Below are positions 42,075 through 51,216 of a DNA stretch of 64,000 nt, in pieces. The number at the start of each line of letters is the position of its first letter. Position 1 is the first letter of the stretch. The translations under genes were made by a program, and so were the position numbers. Under the pieces are notes generated by a model, which was not told the DNA's origin, did not search any database, and worked only from the letters and a program-made list of their open reading frames with translations. Source of the stretch: Luteibacter aegosomatis (GTDB lineage Bacteria > Pseudomonadota > Gammaproteobacteria > Xanthomonadales > Rhodanobacteraceae); NCBI RefSeq assembly GCF_023078455.1, contig NZ_CP095740.1, positions 1,662,001-1,726,000 on the forward strand, given 5' to 3'.

Positions 42075-43016
42075 ATGGAACTTCGTCATCTCCGTTGCTT
42101 TTTAGCGGTGGCAGAGGAACTACACTTTGCGAAAGCTGCACAACGCCTTCACATCGAACAGTCTCCGTTATCGCGAGCAATTAAGGAACTCGAAGAAGAA
42201 TTGGGTATGGCGCTGTTCGAGCGAACCACGCGCAGCACTCGTTTGACTCGCGCCGGAAAGCTGTTCAGGGAGCATGTGCCACGTGTCTTTACTGCTTTGC
42301 AGCAGGCGCGAGAAAGCGTGAAAGCCGCCAGCAATGGCTTTCACGGTCAGCTACGTATTGCGCTGTCGGATGGAATAACACCGTCGAGATTCTCCAACTT
42401 CCTGGCGTTGTGCCGACAAGAAGATCCAGAGATTGAGGTACGCCTGTCCGAAGTGCCACTAGTCCAGCAGATTAGAGGTTTGCATGATGACCTTTACGAC
42501 GTTGGGTTCGCTCGGTCAGATGAGGTGGGCGACGGCATCATTGCCGAGGAAGCCTGGAGTGAGCCCTTGATGGTGGCTGTGCCCGATCGCCATCCTCTGT
42601 TGACGTACAAACGCATCCCACTGGAGGAGGTGTTGCGCTATCCGCTGGTGCTTGGAGATCTCCATGCGTGCGAAGGCTATTCTCGGCAGATTGAACGGGT
42701 GCTGCGGCAGGTTGATAAAGAACCATTGATCGCTGAAAGAGTAGCATCCATCGACCTCATGATGGCACTAGTGGCGGCAGGCTTTGCCTTGGGCATGGCT
42801 GGCGCTTCGCAGATTGCCACCAGCCGCGAGTCAGGTGTCATAGCTCGGCCACTGGTAGGCCGGGCGCCTTTACTGACCACATTTTTACTACACCGGGATA
42901 ACCAGCCTTCGGAGGCGTTAACACGTTTCAGAGAACGGGTAGGAACCCTGGCATCGCTTGCTAAGAATAAGTCTGCCGCACTAACCAGTCTCAATGCATC
43001 GGAGGAGGTCGAGTAA
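42075..43016 (+). CDS. LysR-family regulator at the TraR position
   Basis: 313 residues. HTH at 1-60 (LRCFLAVAEELHFAKAAQRLHIEQSPLSRAIKELE) and an effector domain (GQLRIALSDGITPSRFSNFLALCRQEDPEIEVRLSE). In Tn4371-type ICEs a LysR protein called TraR precedes traG, and this gene sits in that place. It overlaps the EexN gene by one base (TAATG). It may control transfer genes; control of the cargo is also possible. AAAGGAG lies 9 bp before the ATG. Confidence 0.9.
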   Translation: MELRHLRCFLAVAEELHFAKAAQRLHIEQSPLSRAIKELEEELGMALFERTTRSTRLTRAGKLFREHVPRVFTALQQARESVKAASNGFHGQLRIALSDGITPSRFSNFLALCRQEDPEIEVRLSEVPLVQQIRGLHDDLYDVGFARSDEVGDGIIAEEAWSEPLMVAVPDRHPLLTYKRIPLEEVLRYPLVLGDLHACEGYSRQIERVLRQVDKEPLIAERVASIDLMMALVAAGFALGMAGASQIATSRESGVIARPLVGRAPLLTTFLLHRDNQPSEALTRFRERVGTLASLAKNKSAALTSLNASEEVE

Positions 43017-43285
43017 TGACCGTTCACAGGCCGTTTGCGTTTTTTCTTGCTGCAATGTTGACCGCTTGCGGCCAGTCCGACACACCTCAACAGCCCGATC
43101 TGCCAGCCGTAGAGGAACTGGCGAGCAATCCCGAACGGCTGAAGGAACTGCGCCAGCAGTGCAGGCTGGAACGCGCGAAGCTGGGCGACGAACTATGCAA
43201 CCGGGTAGCCGAGGCTACACGCAAGCGGTTTTATGGCGATGGCAAGGTGCCCTATACACCGCCGGAGAATCCGCCAAAGTTCTGA
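43016..43285 (+). CDS. EexN-family entry-exclusion lipoprotein 1
   Basis: 89 residues. Lipobox LTAC with Cys18 after a short hydrophobic signal. The family core NPERLKELRQQCRLERAKLGDELCNRVAEATRKRFYG is present with two conserved Cys. Such proteins block redundant transfer into cells that already carry the element. A second copy lies in the trb cluster at 50884. The gene is coupled to the LysR gene and followed by a strong terminator, so it is not in the traG-trb transcript. Confidence 0.85.
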   Translation: MTVHRPFAFFLAAMLTACGQSDTPQQPDLPAVEELASNPERLKELRQQCRLERAKLGDELCNRVAEATRKRFYGDGKVPYTPPENPPKF

Positions 43286-43327
43286 TCGTAGGCGCTTCGC
43301 TACGAAACTTCCGATTTCTTGCTCGAC

Positions 43328-43361
43328 ACGCCGCAACGCGCCATCGCTTGCGGCGTTTTTT
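43328..43361 (+). terminator. Rho-independent terminator before traG
   Basis: ACGCCGCAA-N11-TTGCGGCGT followed by TTTTT: a 9-bp stem. It separates the LysR-EexN unit from the traG-trb operon, which must then have a promoter at 43362-43520. Confidence 0.88.
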
Positions 43362-43520
43362 CTGCCTGCGCCCTCGCGCGAAATCTTGCTTTTTTCTCGA
43401 CCTTTCTCCCGATAACGGTCTTTGACCAGCACCGACCCGGCACTGATCCTCGCGCTATGCGGCACGTCCTTGTGCCACCTGTGAGCAAGGAATCAGCGCA
43501 GGAGAAATCGGAGGCCAGTC

Positions 43521-45518
43521 ATGCAAGGTCAGGGCGTGCTGTTCGGGCAGATCGCCGCTGTTTTCAGCATCGTGATCGCCGGCGTATGGAGTGCAACGCA
43601 ATGGACAGCGGCAGCCCTCGGACATCAACTACGCCTTGGCTCGCCCTGGTTCGACTTCTTTGGCACGCCGGTCTATCACCCCTGGCGGCTCTTTGAATGG
43701 TGGTTCTTCTTCGATGCCTACGCGCCGCATGTCTTCGACATAGGCGGCGCGATTGCGGGCGGCAGCGGCCTTCTGGCCGTGGTGGTCGCCATCGCCATGT
43801 CAGTCTGGCGCTCGCGGCAGGCCAAGCTGGTCACGACCTACGGCTCGGCGCGCTGGGCTGATACCGCCGACATCCGCAAGGCTGGGCTGACCCAGCCGGC
43901 CGGGGTCTTGCTCGGCCTGCATCGCGACCAATACCTGCGCCACGAAGGCCCGGAACACGTCTTGACCTTTGCGCCGACCCGCAGCGGCAAAGGCGTCGGT
44001 CTGGTCGTGCCGACCTTATTGAGCTGGCCTGCATCCGTCGTCGTCCATGACATCAAAGGAGAAAACTGGACACTCACCGCAGGCTGGCGCTCGCGCTTCT
44101 CGCATTGCCTGCTGTTCAACCCCACCGATGCGAAGTCGGCAGCCTACAACCCGCTGCTGGAGGTTCGGCGCGGCGCGCATGAAGTGCGCGACGTGCAGAA
44201 CGTGGCGGACATTCTGGTCGATCCCGATGGCGCGCTCGAACGCAGGAACCATTGGGAGAAGACCAGTCATGCGCTGCTGGTCGGCGCCATCCTGCATGTG
44301 CTCTACGCGGGCGAGGACAAGACGCTGCGCGGCGTCGCCAACTTCCTCAGCGATCCGGCGTGCCCGTTCGAGCTGACCTTGCACCGGATGATGACGACGA
44401 AGCACCTGGGCGATGCACCGCACCCTGTCGTCGCATCCGCTGCGCGCGAAGTGCTCAACAAATCGGACAACGAGCGGTCGGGGGTTCTGTCCACGGCCAT
44501 GTCGTTCCTCGGCCTGTACCGCGACCCCACCGTGGCCGAAGTCACGTCGCGCTGCGATTGGCGCATCGCCGACCTGATTTCTGCCGAGCATCCCGTATCG
44601 CTGTACCTGGTGGTGCCGCCTTCGGACATCAGCCGCACCAAGCCGCTGATCCGGCTGATCCTCAACCAGATCGGGCGGCGGCTCACAGAATCGCTTGACG
44701 GCTCCGACGGCATCGCCCGCCGCCACAAGCTGCTGCTGATGCTCGACGAGTTTCCGGCGCTGGGTCGCCTGGACTTCTTCGAGTCCGCGCTCGCCTTTAT
44801 GGCCGGCTACGGCATCCGCAGCTTTCTCATCGCTCAGAGCCTGAACCAGATCGACAAGGCGTATGGGCAGAACCATTCCATCCTCGACAACTGCCACGTC
44901 CGGGTGACGTTCGCCACCAACGACGAACGTACCGCGAAACGCATTTCCGAAACGCTCGGCACCGCCACCGAACTGCGCGCACAACGCAATTACGCCGGTC
45001 ATCGGCTTGCGCCGTGGCTCGGGCATCTCATGGTGTCGCGGCAGGAGACGGCCCGACCGCTGTTGACCCCCGGCGAGGTGATGCAGCTTCCGCCCGACGA
45101 ATCGGTGGTGATGGTGTCCAGCCTGCCGCCGATCAAGGCGAAGAAGCTGCGCTACTACGCCGACTCCAACTTCAAGCAGCGCGTGTTGTCGCCGCCCAAC
45201 CTCGCAGCCGGGCGCTATGTCGATGCGCCGCCGACCCGACCCGACGACTGGAGCGGCCTGGCGATTCCCGCCGTACCCGCCGCGCCAGCCACGGCATTCG
45301 TCGATGACCTTGGCGGCTCCGACGACGGCGGCCCGCGCCGTCAGCCCGAACTCTCCGAAACCGTCGCCTACGACCCCGAGCCGGACGCGCACGCGACCGA
45401 CCTGGCGCTGCTCGATGACGACGACCTGCCGCTGCCGCTTCCCGGCCAGCTCGACCCGGCCATGCAACGCACGGCCCGGCTGGCATCGCTGAACCCCAAA
45501 GACGGAATCGACTTATGA
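43521..45518 (+). CDS. traG: TraG/VirD4 coupling protein
   Basis: 665 residues. Two N-terminal membrane segments (about 7-30 and 75-97), Walker A in FAPTRSGKGVG (150-160) and Walker B in LLLMLDEFPALGRLDFFE. The coupling protein links the relaxase-DNA complex to the Trb channel at the inner membrane. The acidic C-terminal 90 residues are typical of the ICE type. GGAGG precedes the ATG. The next gene overlaps by ATGA. A relic of another traG N-terminus lies at 11590-11775. Confidence 0.95.
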   Translation: MQGQGVLFGQIAAVFSIVIAGVWSATQWTAAALGHQLRLGSPWFDFFGTPVYHPWRLFEWWFFFDAYAPHVFDIGGAIAGGSGLLAVVVAIAMSVWRSRQAKLVTTYGSARWADTADIRKAGLTQPAGVLLGLHRDQYLRHEGPEHVLTFAPTRSGKGVGLVVPTLLSWPASVVVHDIKGENWTLTAGWRSRFSHCLLFNPTDAKSAAYNPLLEVRRGAHEVRDVQNVADILVDPDGALERRNHWEKTSHALLVGAILHVLYAGEDKTLRGVANFLSDPACPFELTLHRMMTTKHLGDAPHPVVASAAREVLNKSDNERSGVLSTAMSFLGLYRDPTVAEVTSRCDWRIADLISAEHPVSLYLVVPPSDISRTKPLIRLILNQIGRRLTESLDGSDGIARRHKLLLMLDEFPALGRLDFFESALAFMAGYGIRSFLIAQSLNQIDKAYGQNHSILDNCHVRVTFATNDERTAKRISETLGTATELRAQRNYAGHRLAPWLGHLMVSRQETARPLLTPGEVMQLPPDESVVMVSSLPPIKAKKLRYYADSNFKQRVLSPPNLAAGRYVDAPPTRPDDWSGLAIPAVPAAPATAFVDDLGGSDDGGPRRQPELSETVAYDPEPDAHATDLALLDDDDLPLPLPGQLDPAMQRTARLASLNPKDGIDL

Positions 45519-45979
45519 GCCAATACCGCCTCAATCTGTTCATCCAGCCCGAGCACGCCAAACGCCTGGACGAATTGGCCGCCAAGAAAGGCGTGTCGAA
45601 ATCCAGCATCGTCGCGGCGGCGCTGGCGTCCTGGCTATCGCCGGACGCGGGCGACCAGCGCGAAGCGGCCATCGCCAAGCGGCTGGATCGGCTGTCGCGG
45701 CAGACCGAGCGCCTGGAGCGCGACCAGAACATCCAGATCGAAACGCTGGCGCTGTTCGTCCGCTACTTCCTGACCGTCAGCACGCCCGTTCCCGAGGCAC
45801 ACCAGGAAGCCGCCCGCGCCCAGGGCAAGGCCCGTTTCGAGCAGTTCGTCGAACAACTCGGCCGCCACCTGCTGCGCGGCCGCAGCCTTGTGCGCGACGT
45901 GGTGGAGGAACTGCACCCTGACACCGCACGGATGGATGACGCGGCGGCGCTGGCCGGAGCGCGGGAGCGTGCCTCATGA
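45515..45979 (+). CDS. CopG-type ribbon-helix-helix protein
   Basis: 154 residues. The N-terminus YRLNLFIQPEHAKRLDELAAKKGVSKSSIVAAALASWL is a ribbon-helix-helix domain. A coiled-coil-like segment follows (RLDRLSRQTERLERDQNIQIETLALFVRYFL). It sits between traG and trbB with 4-bp overlaps on both sides, its standard place in Tn4371-type ICEs. It may regulate the transfer operon or bind oriT DNA. Function unproven. Confidence 0.88.
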   Translation: MSQYRLNLFIQPEHAKRLDELAAKKGVSKSSIVAAALASWLSPDAGDQREAAIAKRLDRLSRQTERLERDQNIQIETLALFVRYFLTVSTPVPEAHQEAARAQGKARFEQFVEQLGRHLLRGRSLVRDVVEELHPDTARMDDAAALAGARERAS

Positions 45980-47022
45980 GCGCCGTTCCGCAACTCCCGC
46001 CCGAGCCTCGTTCGTCCGCCACCACCTCGCTGGATCGCCGCATCCAGATGCTGCGTACCGCAATGGGGCCGGTGATCGCCGCCGCGCTCGAAGACCCGGA
46101 CGTGGTGGAAGTCATGCTCAACCCCGACCGCACGCTATGGGTCGATCGGTTGTCGTCGGGCCGTGCGCCGTTGGGCGTGGAACTGTCCGAAGCCGATGGC
46201 GAACGCATCATCCGCCTGGTCGCGGCACACGTCGGCGCGGAAGTGCACCGCGGCCAACCGCTGCTGACCGCCGAGCTGCCGGAGACGGGCGAACGCTTCG
46301 AGGGCATCTTGCCGCCGGCCGCGCCAGGCCCGGCGTTCGCGCTGCGCAAGCGCGCCGTGAGCATCATCGGCCTGGATCGCTATGTGGCCGACGGCATCCT
46401 GACCGCCGGGCAGGCCGAGTTCCTGCGCCGCGCTGTGCGCGAGCGGCAGAACATCCTGATCGCCGGCGGCACCAGCACCGGCAAGACCACGCTGGCGAAC
46501 GCGCTACTGGCCGAGATCGCCGCCACCGGCGATCGCGTGCTGGTGCTCGAAGACACCATCGAGCTGCAATGCGCGGCCCGCGACCATGTACCCCTGCGCA
46601 CTCGCGCCGGCGTCGTGACCATGACCGAGTTGGTGCGCGCCACGATGCGCCTGCGCCCGGATCGCGTGATCGTCGGCGAAGTGCGCGGCGGCGAAGCCCT
46701 CGACCTCATCAAAGTGTGGGGCACGGGGCATCCGGGCGGCATCGCCACGATCCACGCCGGTTCCGCGCTGGGCGCGCTGCTGCGCCTCGAACAGTTGATT
46801 CTCGAAGTTGCGGTGAATCCGCCGCGGGCGCTGATCGCCGAGGCGGTCAACGTCGTCATCCACATCGCCGGCCGTGGCCGCAAGCGCCACGTCGAAAGCA
46901 TTGCCCGCCTCAATGGCTTCGACGCTGCCGGCTATCGCCTGGCGGACGCGATGGAAACGCCGTTTCCCGCGCTGGCGCCGCCTTCTTTCCCGTCCCCTGA
47001 CCACCCTGGAGAACTGCCATGA
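45976..47022 (+). CDS. trbB: TrbB, VirB11-type ATPase
   Basis: 348 residues. Walker A GGTSTGKTTLANALL lies near 156-170, the Asp box DTIELQCAARDHVPLRT follows, and Walker B VIVGEVRGGEALDLIKVWGTGHPGGIATIHAGS comes after. VirB11 ATPases form a cytoplasmic hexamer that powers pilus assembly and DNA transfer. Overlaps with both neighbours show one operon. All nucleotide-binding motifs are intact. Confidence 0.95.
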   Translation: MSAVPQLPPEPRSSATTSLDRRIQMLRTAMGPVIAAALEDPDVVEVMLNPDRTLWVDRLSSGRAPLGVELSEADGERIIRLVAAHVGAEVHRGQPLLTAELPETGERFEGILPPAAPGPAFALRKRAVSIIGLDRYVADGILTAGQAEFLRRAVRERQNILIAGGTSTGKTTLANALLAEIAATGDRVLVLEDTIELQCAARDHVPLRTRAGVVTMTELVRATMRLRPDRVIVGEVRGGEALDLIKVWGTGHPGGIATIHAGSALGALLRLEQLILEVAVNPPRALIAEAVNVVIHIAGRGRKRHVESIARLNGFDAAGYRLADAMETPFPALAPPSFPSPDHPGELP

Positions 47023-47402
47023 CGCAGATGAACGCTGTTGCTTTCCGTTTTTCCGTAAATCCGGCCTCAATCCTTGCGCGCCTGCGGGGCCTGGCCGCGC
47101 CGGCACACCACGGCCTGCTGCTGGCCGCCGTCATGCTGATGACGGCCGGCACGGCGAAGGCCGCCGGTTCCTCGATGCCGTGGGAAGGCCCGCTGCAATC
47201 CATCCTCGATTCCATCCAGGGGCCGGTGGCGCGCATCGTCGCTGTCATCATCATCATCGCCACGGGCCTGGCACTCGCCTTCGGCGACACGTCGGGGGGC
47301 TTTCGCAAGCTCATCCAGATCGTCTTCGGGTTGAGCATCGCGTTCGCCGCGTCCTCGTTCTTCCTGTCGTTCTTCAGCTTCTCCGGCGGGGCCGTCGTAT
47401 GA
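47019..47402 (+). CDS. trbC: TrbC, VirB2-type pilin
   Basis: 127 residues. A long signal region (to about 47: VMLMTAGTAKAAGSSMPWEGPL) is followed by two hydrophobic helices (RIVAVIIIIATGLALAFG and IQIVFGLSIAFAASSFFLSFFSF). It is the major pilin precursor and probable substrate of TraF. Typical size for TrbC of this family. Overlaps trbB and trbD by 4 bp. Confidence 0.93.
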   Translation: MTQMNAVAFRFSVNPASILARLRGLAAPAHHGLLLAAVMLMTAGTAKAAGSSMPWEGPLQSILDSIQGPVARIVAVIIIIATGLALAFGDTSGGFRKLIQIVFGLSIAFAASSFFLSFFSFSGGAVV

Positions 47403-47668
47403 ACACGGCCAGCGATCTTCCGGGCTTCGAGGTGCCGCTGCATCGCTCGCTGACCGAGCCGATCCTGCTGGGCGGTGCGCCGCGCAACGTGGCGATCGCC
47501 AACGGCACGCTGGCCGCCGCCGTCGGGCTGGGTCTGCAACTGTGGATTCCGGGGCTGGTGCTCTGGATCGTCGGCCATTCGCTCGCCGTGTGGGGCGCGC
47601 GCGTCGATCCGCAGTTCATGCAGGTTTTCGCCCGGCACATCAAGCACAAGCCGCTGCTCGACGTGTAG
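47399..47668 (+). CDS. trbD: TrbD, VirB3-type membrane protein
   Basis: 89 residues. FEVPLHRSLTEPILLGGAPRNVAIANG is the VirB3 signature, followed by two closely spaced hydrophobic segments. VirB3 proteins anchor the VirB4 ATPase to the inner-membrane complex. Starts in ATGA overlap with trbC and ends 12 bp before trbE. Confidence 0.93.
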   Translation: MNTASDLPGFEVPLHRSLTEPILLGGAPRNVAIANGTLAAAVGLGLQLWIPGLVLWIVGHSLAVWGARVDPQFMQVFARHIKHKPLLDV

Positions 47669-47680
47669 GGGAACGCCACG

Positions 47681-50131
47681 ATGCTGAACCTTGCCGAATA
47701 CCGCCAGCGCCCGGCCTTGCTCGCTGACTGGCTGCCGTGGGCCGGGCTGGTCGCGCCCGGCGTTGTCTTGAACAAGGACGGCAGTTTCCAGCGCACGGCA
47801 CGATTCCGCGGCCCCGATCTGGACAGCGCCACGCAAGGCGAGTTGATCGCCGCGTCTGCACGGCTCAACAACGCGCTGCGCCGGCTGGGTTCTGGCTGGG
47901 CCTTGTTCATCGAGGCAGAGCGCCAATCCGCCGCCGACTATCCGCATTCCGACTTCCCCGAACCGTTGTCCTGGCTCGTCGATGAAGAACGCCGCGCCGC
48001 GTTCGAGGAATCGGGCCATCACTTCGAGAGTGCCTATCACCTGACGGTGGCTTTCCTGCCGCCGGAGGAATCCCGCGCCCGCGCGGCGAAGTTGCTCTAC
48101 GAGAACTCGCCCGGCGATGGCGTGGATTGGGACGGCCGCCTGGATGCCTTCGTGGCGGAAACCGATCGCGTGTTCGACCTGCTCGACGGCGTGATGCCGG
48201 AAATCGCCTGGCTGGACGACAGCCAGACGCTGACCTACCTGCACGCAACCGTCTCGACGCGGCGCTATCGCATCGGTGTTCCCGAAGTGCCTTTCCATCT
48301 GGATGCGCTGCTGGCCGACTCCGCGCTGGTCGGTGGCCTGGCGCCCACGCTGGGCGACCAGCACCTGCGCGTGGTGTCGGTGCGCGGCTTTCCGACCTCG
48401 ACCTGGCCGGGCCTGCTGGACGACCTCAACCGCCTGGGCTTTGCCTATCGCTGGAGCACGCGCTTTCTTTGCATGGACAAGGCCGAGGCGGAAAAGGAAC
48501 TCGGCCGCCTGCGCCGCCAGTGGTTTGCGAAACGGAAGAACGTCGTCGCGCTGCTGCGCGAAACCATCTTCCAGCAGGAAAGCCCGCTGGTCGATACCGA
48601 CGCCAGCAACAAGGCCGCCGACGCCGACGCGGCCTTGCAGGAACTGGGCAGCGATCAAGTCGCGTTCGGCTATCTCACCGCCACGGTGACGGTGCTCGAT
48701 GCCGACCCGGCCGTGGCGGACGAGAAGCTGCGCATGGTGGAGCGCGTCATCCAAGGCCGGGGTTTCGTGACCATTCCCGAAACCTTGAACGCCGTCGATG
48801 CGTGGCTGTCGTCCATCCCCGGCAACGCATACGCGAACGTGCGCCAGCCCATCGTCTCGACGCTGAACCTGACGCACATGATGCCGCTGTCTGCGGTATG
48901 GGCCGGGCCGGAGAAGAACGACCACCTCGACGGCCCGCCGCTGATCGTTACGCGCACCGATGGCGCGACTCCGTTCCGGCTGGTGACGCACATCGGCGAC
49001 GTAGGGCATACGCTGGTCGCCGGCCCGACCGGCATGGGCAAGTCGGTACTGCTGGCGACGCTGGCCTTGCAGTTCCGCCGCTACTTCGGCTCGCGGATCT
49101 TCGCCTTCGACATGGGCCGCTCCATGCGCGCCACCATCCTCGGCCTGGGCGGCGAGCACTACGACCTGGGCGCCGATGGCGGCATCGCGTTCCAGCCGCT
49201 CGCCCGCATCGACCATGAGGGCTACCGCTCCTGGGCCGCCGAATGGGTGGAAGGTCGCCTGCTGCATGAAGGCGTGGCCGTCGGCCCGGACGAGAAGGTG
49301 GCCATCTGGTCGGCGCTGGGCAGCCTCGCCGGTGCGCCGCAGGAACAGCGCACGATGACCGGGCTTTCCGTGCTGCTGCAATCGAACGCGCTGCGCCAGG
49401 CACTCGCGCCTTATGTCCTGGGCGGCGCGCACGGAAAGCTGCTGGACGCCGACCACGACCGGCTGGGCATGGCCGGCGTGCAGGGCTTCGAGATGGAAGA
49501 ACTGATGCATAGCCCCGCCGCAGTGCAAGCGGTGCTGCGCTACCTGTTCGCCCGCTTCGACGAGCGTTTCGACGGTGCGCCCACGCTGCTGATTCTCGAT
49601 GAGGCGTGGCTGTTCCTCGATGAGCCGTCTTTCGCGGCCCGCATCCGGCAATGGCTCAAGACGCTCAGGAAAAAAAACGTCAGCGTCATCTTCGCCACGC
49701 AGAGCCTGGCGGACATCGAGGATTCGACCATCGCGCCCGCGATCATCGAAAGCTGCGCGAGCAGGATTTTCTTGCCCAACCCACAGGCCACCGAGCCGCA
49801 GATTCGCACGATCTACGAGGGCTTCGGCCTCAACAGCCGGCAAATCGAGATCGTCGCCACCGCGCAGCCCAAGCGCGACTACTACTACCAATCGCGCCTC
49901 GGCAATCGCCTGTTCGACCTCGACCTGGGGCCGGCCGCGCTCGCGTTCGCGGGCGCTTCCACACCGCAAGACCAACGCGACATCGACCGCTTGCTGACGC
50001 AGGCCGGCGCACCCGGCTTCGCCGGCGCGTGGCTGCGCCATCGCGGCCTCGATTGGGCCGCCGACCTGCTGCCGTCCGCACCGGCGGCCGCTTCGTTCCT
50101 CAACGCCCAACCACTGGAGGTTTCACCATGA
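47681..50131 (+). CDS. trbE: TrbE, VirB4-type ATPase
   Basis: 816 residues. The N-terminal CagE/TrbE domain is followed by Walker A GPTGMGKSVLLATLALQFRRYF (about 447-468). Walker B is LLILDEAWLFLDEP, and VSVIFATQSLADIEDS follows. This is the largest ATPase of the secretion system, needed for pilus biogenesis and transfer. A GGGG-type site lies before the ATG. It ends in ATGA overlap with trbJ. Full length for the family. Confidence 0.95.
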   Translation: MLNLAEYRQRPALLADWLPWAGLVAPGVVLNKDGSFQRTARFRGPDLDSATQGELIAASARLNNALRRLGSGWALFIEAERQSAADYPHSDFPEPLSWLVDEERRAAFEESGHHFESAYHLTVAFLPPEESRARAAKLLYENSPGDGVDWDGRLDAFVAETDRVFDLLDGVMPEIAWLDDSQTLTYLHATVSTRRYRIGVPEVPFHLDALLADSALVGGLAPTLGDQHLRVVSVRGFPTSTWPGLLDDLNRLGFAYRWSTRFLCMDKAEAEKELGRLRRQWFAKRKNVVALLRETIFQQESPLVDTDASNKAADADAALQELGSDQVAFGYLTATVTVLDADPAVADEKLRMVERVIQGRGFVTIPETLNAVDAWLSSIPGNAYANVRQPIVSTLNLTHMMPLSAVWAGPEKNDHLDGPPLIVTRTDGATPFRLVTHIGDVGHTLVAGPTGMGKSVLLATLALQFRRYFGSRIFAFDMGRSMRATILGLGGEHYDLGADGGIAFQPLARIDHEGYRSWAAEWVEGRLLHEGVAVGPDEKVAIWSALGSLAGAPQEQRTMTGLSVLLQSNALRQALAPYVLGGAHGKLLDADHDRLGMAGVQGFEMEELMHSPAAVQAVLRYLFARFDERFDGAPTLLILDEAWLFLDEPSFAARIRQWLKTLRKKNVSVIFATQSLADIEDSTIAPAIIESCASRIFLPNPQATEPQIRTIYEGFGLNSRQIEIVATAQPKRDYYYQSRLGNRLFDLDLGPAALAFAGASTPQDQRDIDRLLTQAGAPGFAGAWLRHRGLDWAADLLPSAPAAASFLNAQPLEVSP

Positions 50132-50871
50132 AGACCAAGCCCCGTTTGCTGTCCGCCTCTCTCGCTGCCGCGCTGTCTGTCTCGCTGATGCTCGCACAGC
50201 CAGCGGCGGCCATCACCGTGTTCGATCCGTCGAACTTCGTGCAGAACACGCTGACCGCCGTGCGCACGCTGGAGCAGATCAACAACCAGATCAACCAGCT
50301 CCAGAACGAAGCACAGATGTTGATGAACCAAGCGCGCAACCTGGCACGTCTGGACTTCAACATCGTCAACCGCCTGCGCTCGACGCTCGCCACCACCGAA
50401 CGCCTGATCGCCGAAGCGCAGGGGCTGGCCTTTGATGTGACGAACATGGATCGGGAGTTCGCGCGCCTGTACCCCGAGCAGTACGCCGCCACCGTCAGCG
50501 GCGACCGCATGGCGCAGGACGCCCGCGAACGATGGCAGAACAGCTTGAACGGCCTGCACACCGCCATGCGGATGCAAGCCCAGGTGTCGCAGAACCTGAC
50601 CCAAGACGAAAGCGCGCTGGCCGATCTGGTCAGCCAGAGCCAGTCCGCCACCGGCGCGCTGCAAGCGATGCAAGCGACGAATCAGCTCCTTGCCTTGCAG
50701 GCCAAGCAGTCCATCCAGGCGCAGCGGCTCCAGATCACGCAAGACCGTGCGGCCTCGCTGGAACTGGCGCGGCAGGCGGCGGCCACCGAGCGCGCCCGCG
50801 AAGTGCGACGGCGCTTCCTTGGCACCGGCACGCCGTACACGCCGCAGCGCGTGGATTTCTATTCCAACTGA
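50128..50871 (+). CDS. trbJ: TrbJ, VirB5-type minor pilin component
   Basis: 247 residues. A Sec signal ends near AQPAAA-ITVFD (about residue 28). The mature part is a long coiled-coil, Gln/Asn-rich helix bundle (LEQINNQINQLQNEAQMLMNQARNLARLDFN) as in VirB5 proteins, which sit at the pilus tip. Starts in ATGA overlap with trbE. No Cys residues in the mature region. Confidence 0.93.
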   Translation: MKTKPRLLSASLAAALSVSLMLAQPAAAITVFDPSNFVQNTLTAVRTLEQINNQINQLQNEAQMLMNQARNLARLDFNIVNRLRSTLATTERLIAEAQGLAFDVTNMDREFARLYPEQYAATVSGDRMAQDARERWQNSLNGLHTAMRMQAQVSQNLTQDESALADLVSQSQSATGALQAMQATNQLLALQAKQSIQAQRLQITQDRAASLELARQAAATERAREVRRRFLGTGTPYTPQRVDFYSN

Positions 50872-50883
50872 CGGGAGACAGCC

Positions 50884-51216
50884 ATGCGATGCGTCCTCGC
50901 CCTGTCGGCTTCGCTGCTTGCCCTGCTGCTGACCGCGTGCGGCCAGCAGCAGGCCGAAGACCTGGCCGACACCTTGACCACCGATCCCGTGCGGCTCAAG
51001 GCACTGCGCGCGCAATGCGCGGCCGACCGGCAAGCCGTGGGCGAGGACGCCTGCCGCGCCGCCGCCGAGGCGTTCCGGCGGCGCTTCTTCGCCGGCCAGG
51101 CCGGGCCTGACGAGTACCGGACGCTGGCCGATCTGCCACCGATTCCGCCGAGCTTCGACGAACCCACCGATGGCGGCGAAACGCCGGCCTTGTCCGCACA
51201 CGAGGACGCGCCATGA
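50884..51216 (+). CDS. EexN/TrbK-position entry-exclusion lipoprotein 2
   Basis: 110 residues. Lipobox LTAC (Cys19). The core DPVRLKALRAQCAADRQAVGEDACRAAAEAFRRRFF aligns with EexN 1 at 43016 (RLK-LR-QC, then a second Cys). In RP4 the exclusion lipoprotein TrbK occupies the same place between trbJ and trbL. The C-terminal tail is longer and acidic. It overlaps trbL by 4 bp, so it is made with the secretion system. Confidence 0.85.
   Translation: MRCVLALSASLLALLLTACGQQQAEDLADTLTTDPVRLKALRAQCAADRQAVGEDACRAAAEAFRRRFFAGQAGPDEYRTLADLPPIPPSFDEPTDGGETPALSAHEDAP

Noticed and set aside
46910..50110. Very long leftward ORF (over 1000 codons) opposite trbC-trbE
   Set aside because: It is a shadow of trbE and neighbours caused by high-GC codon bias; the composition is His/Gln/Arg-rich and matches no family.
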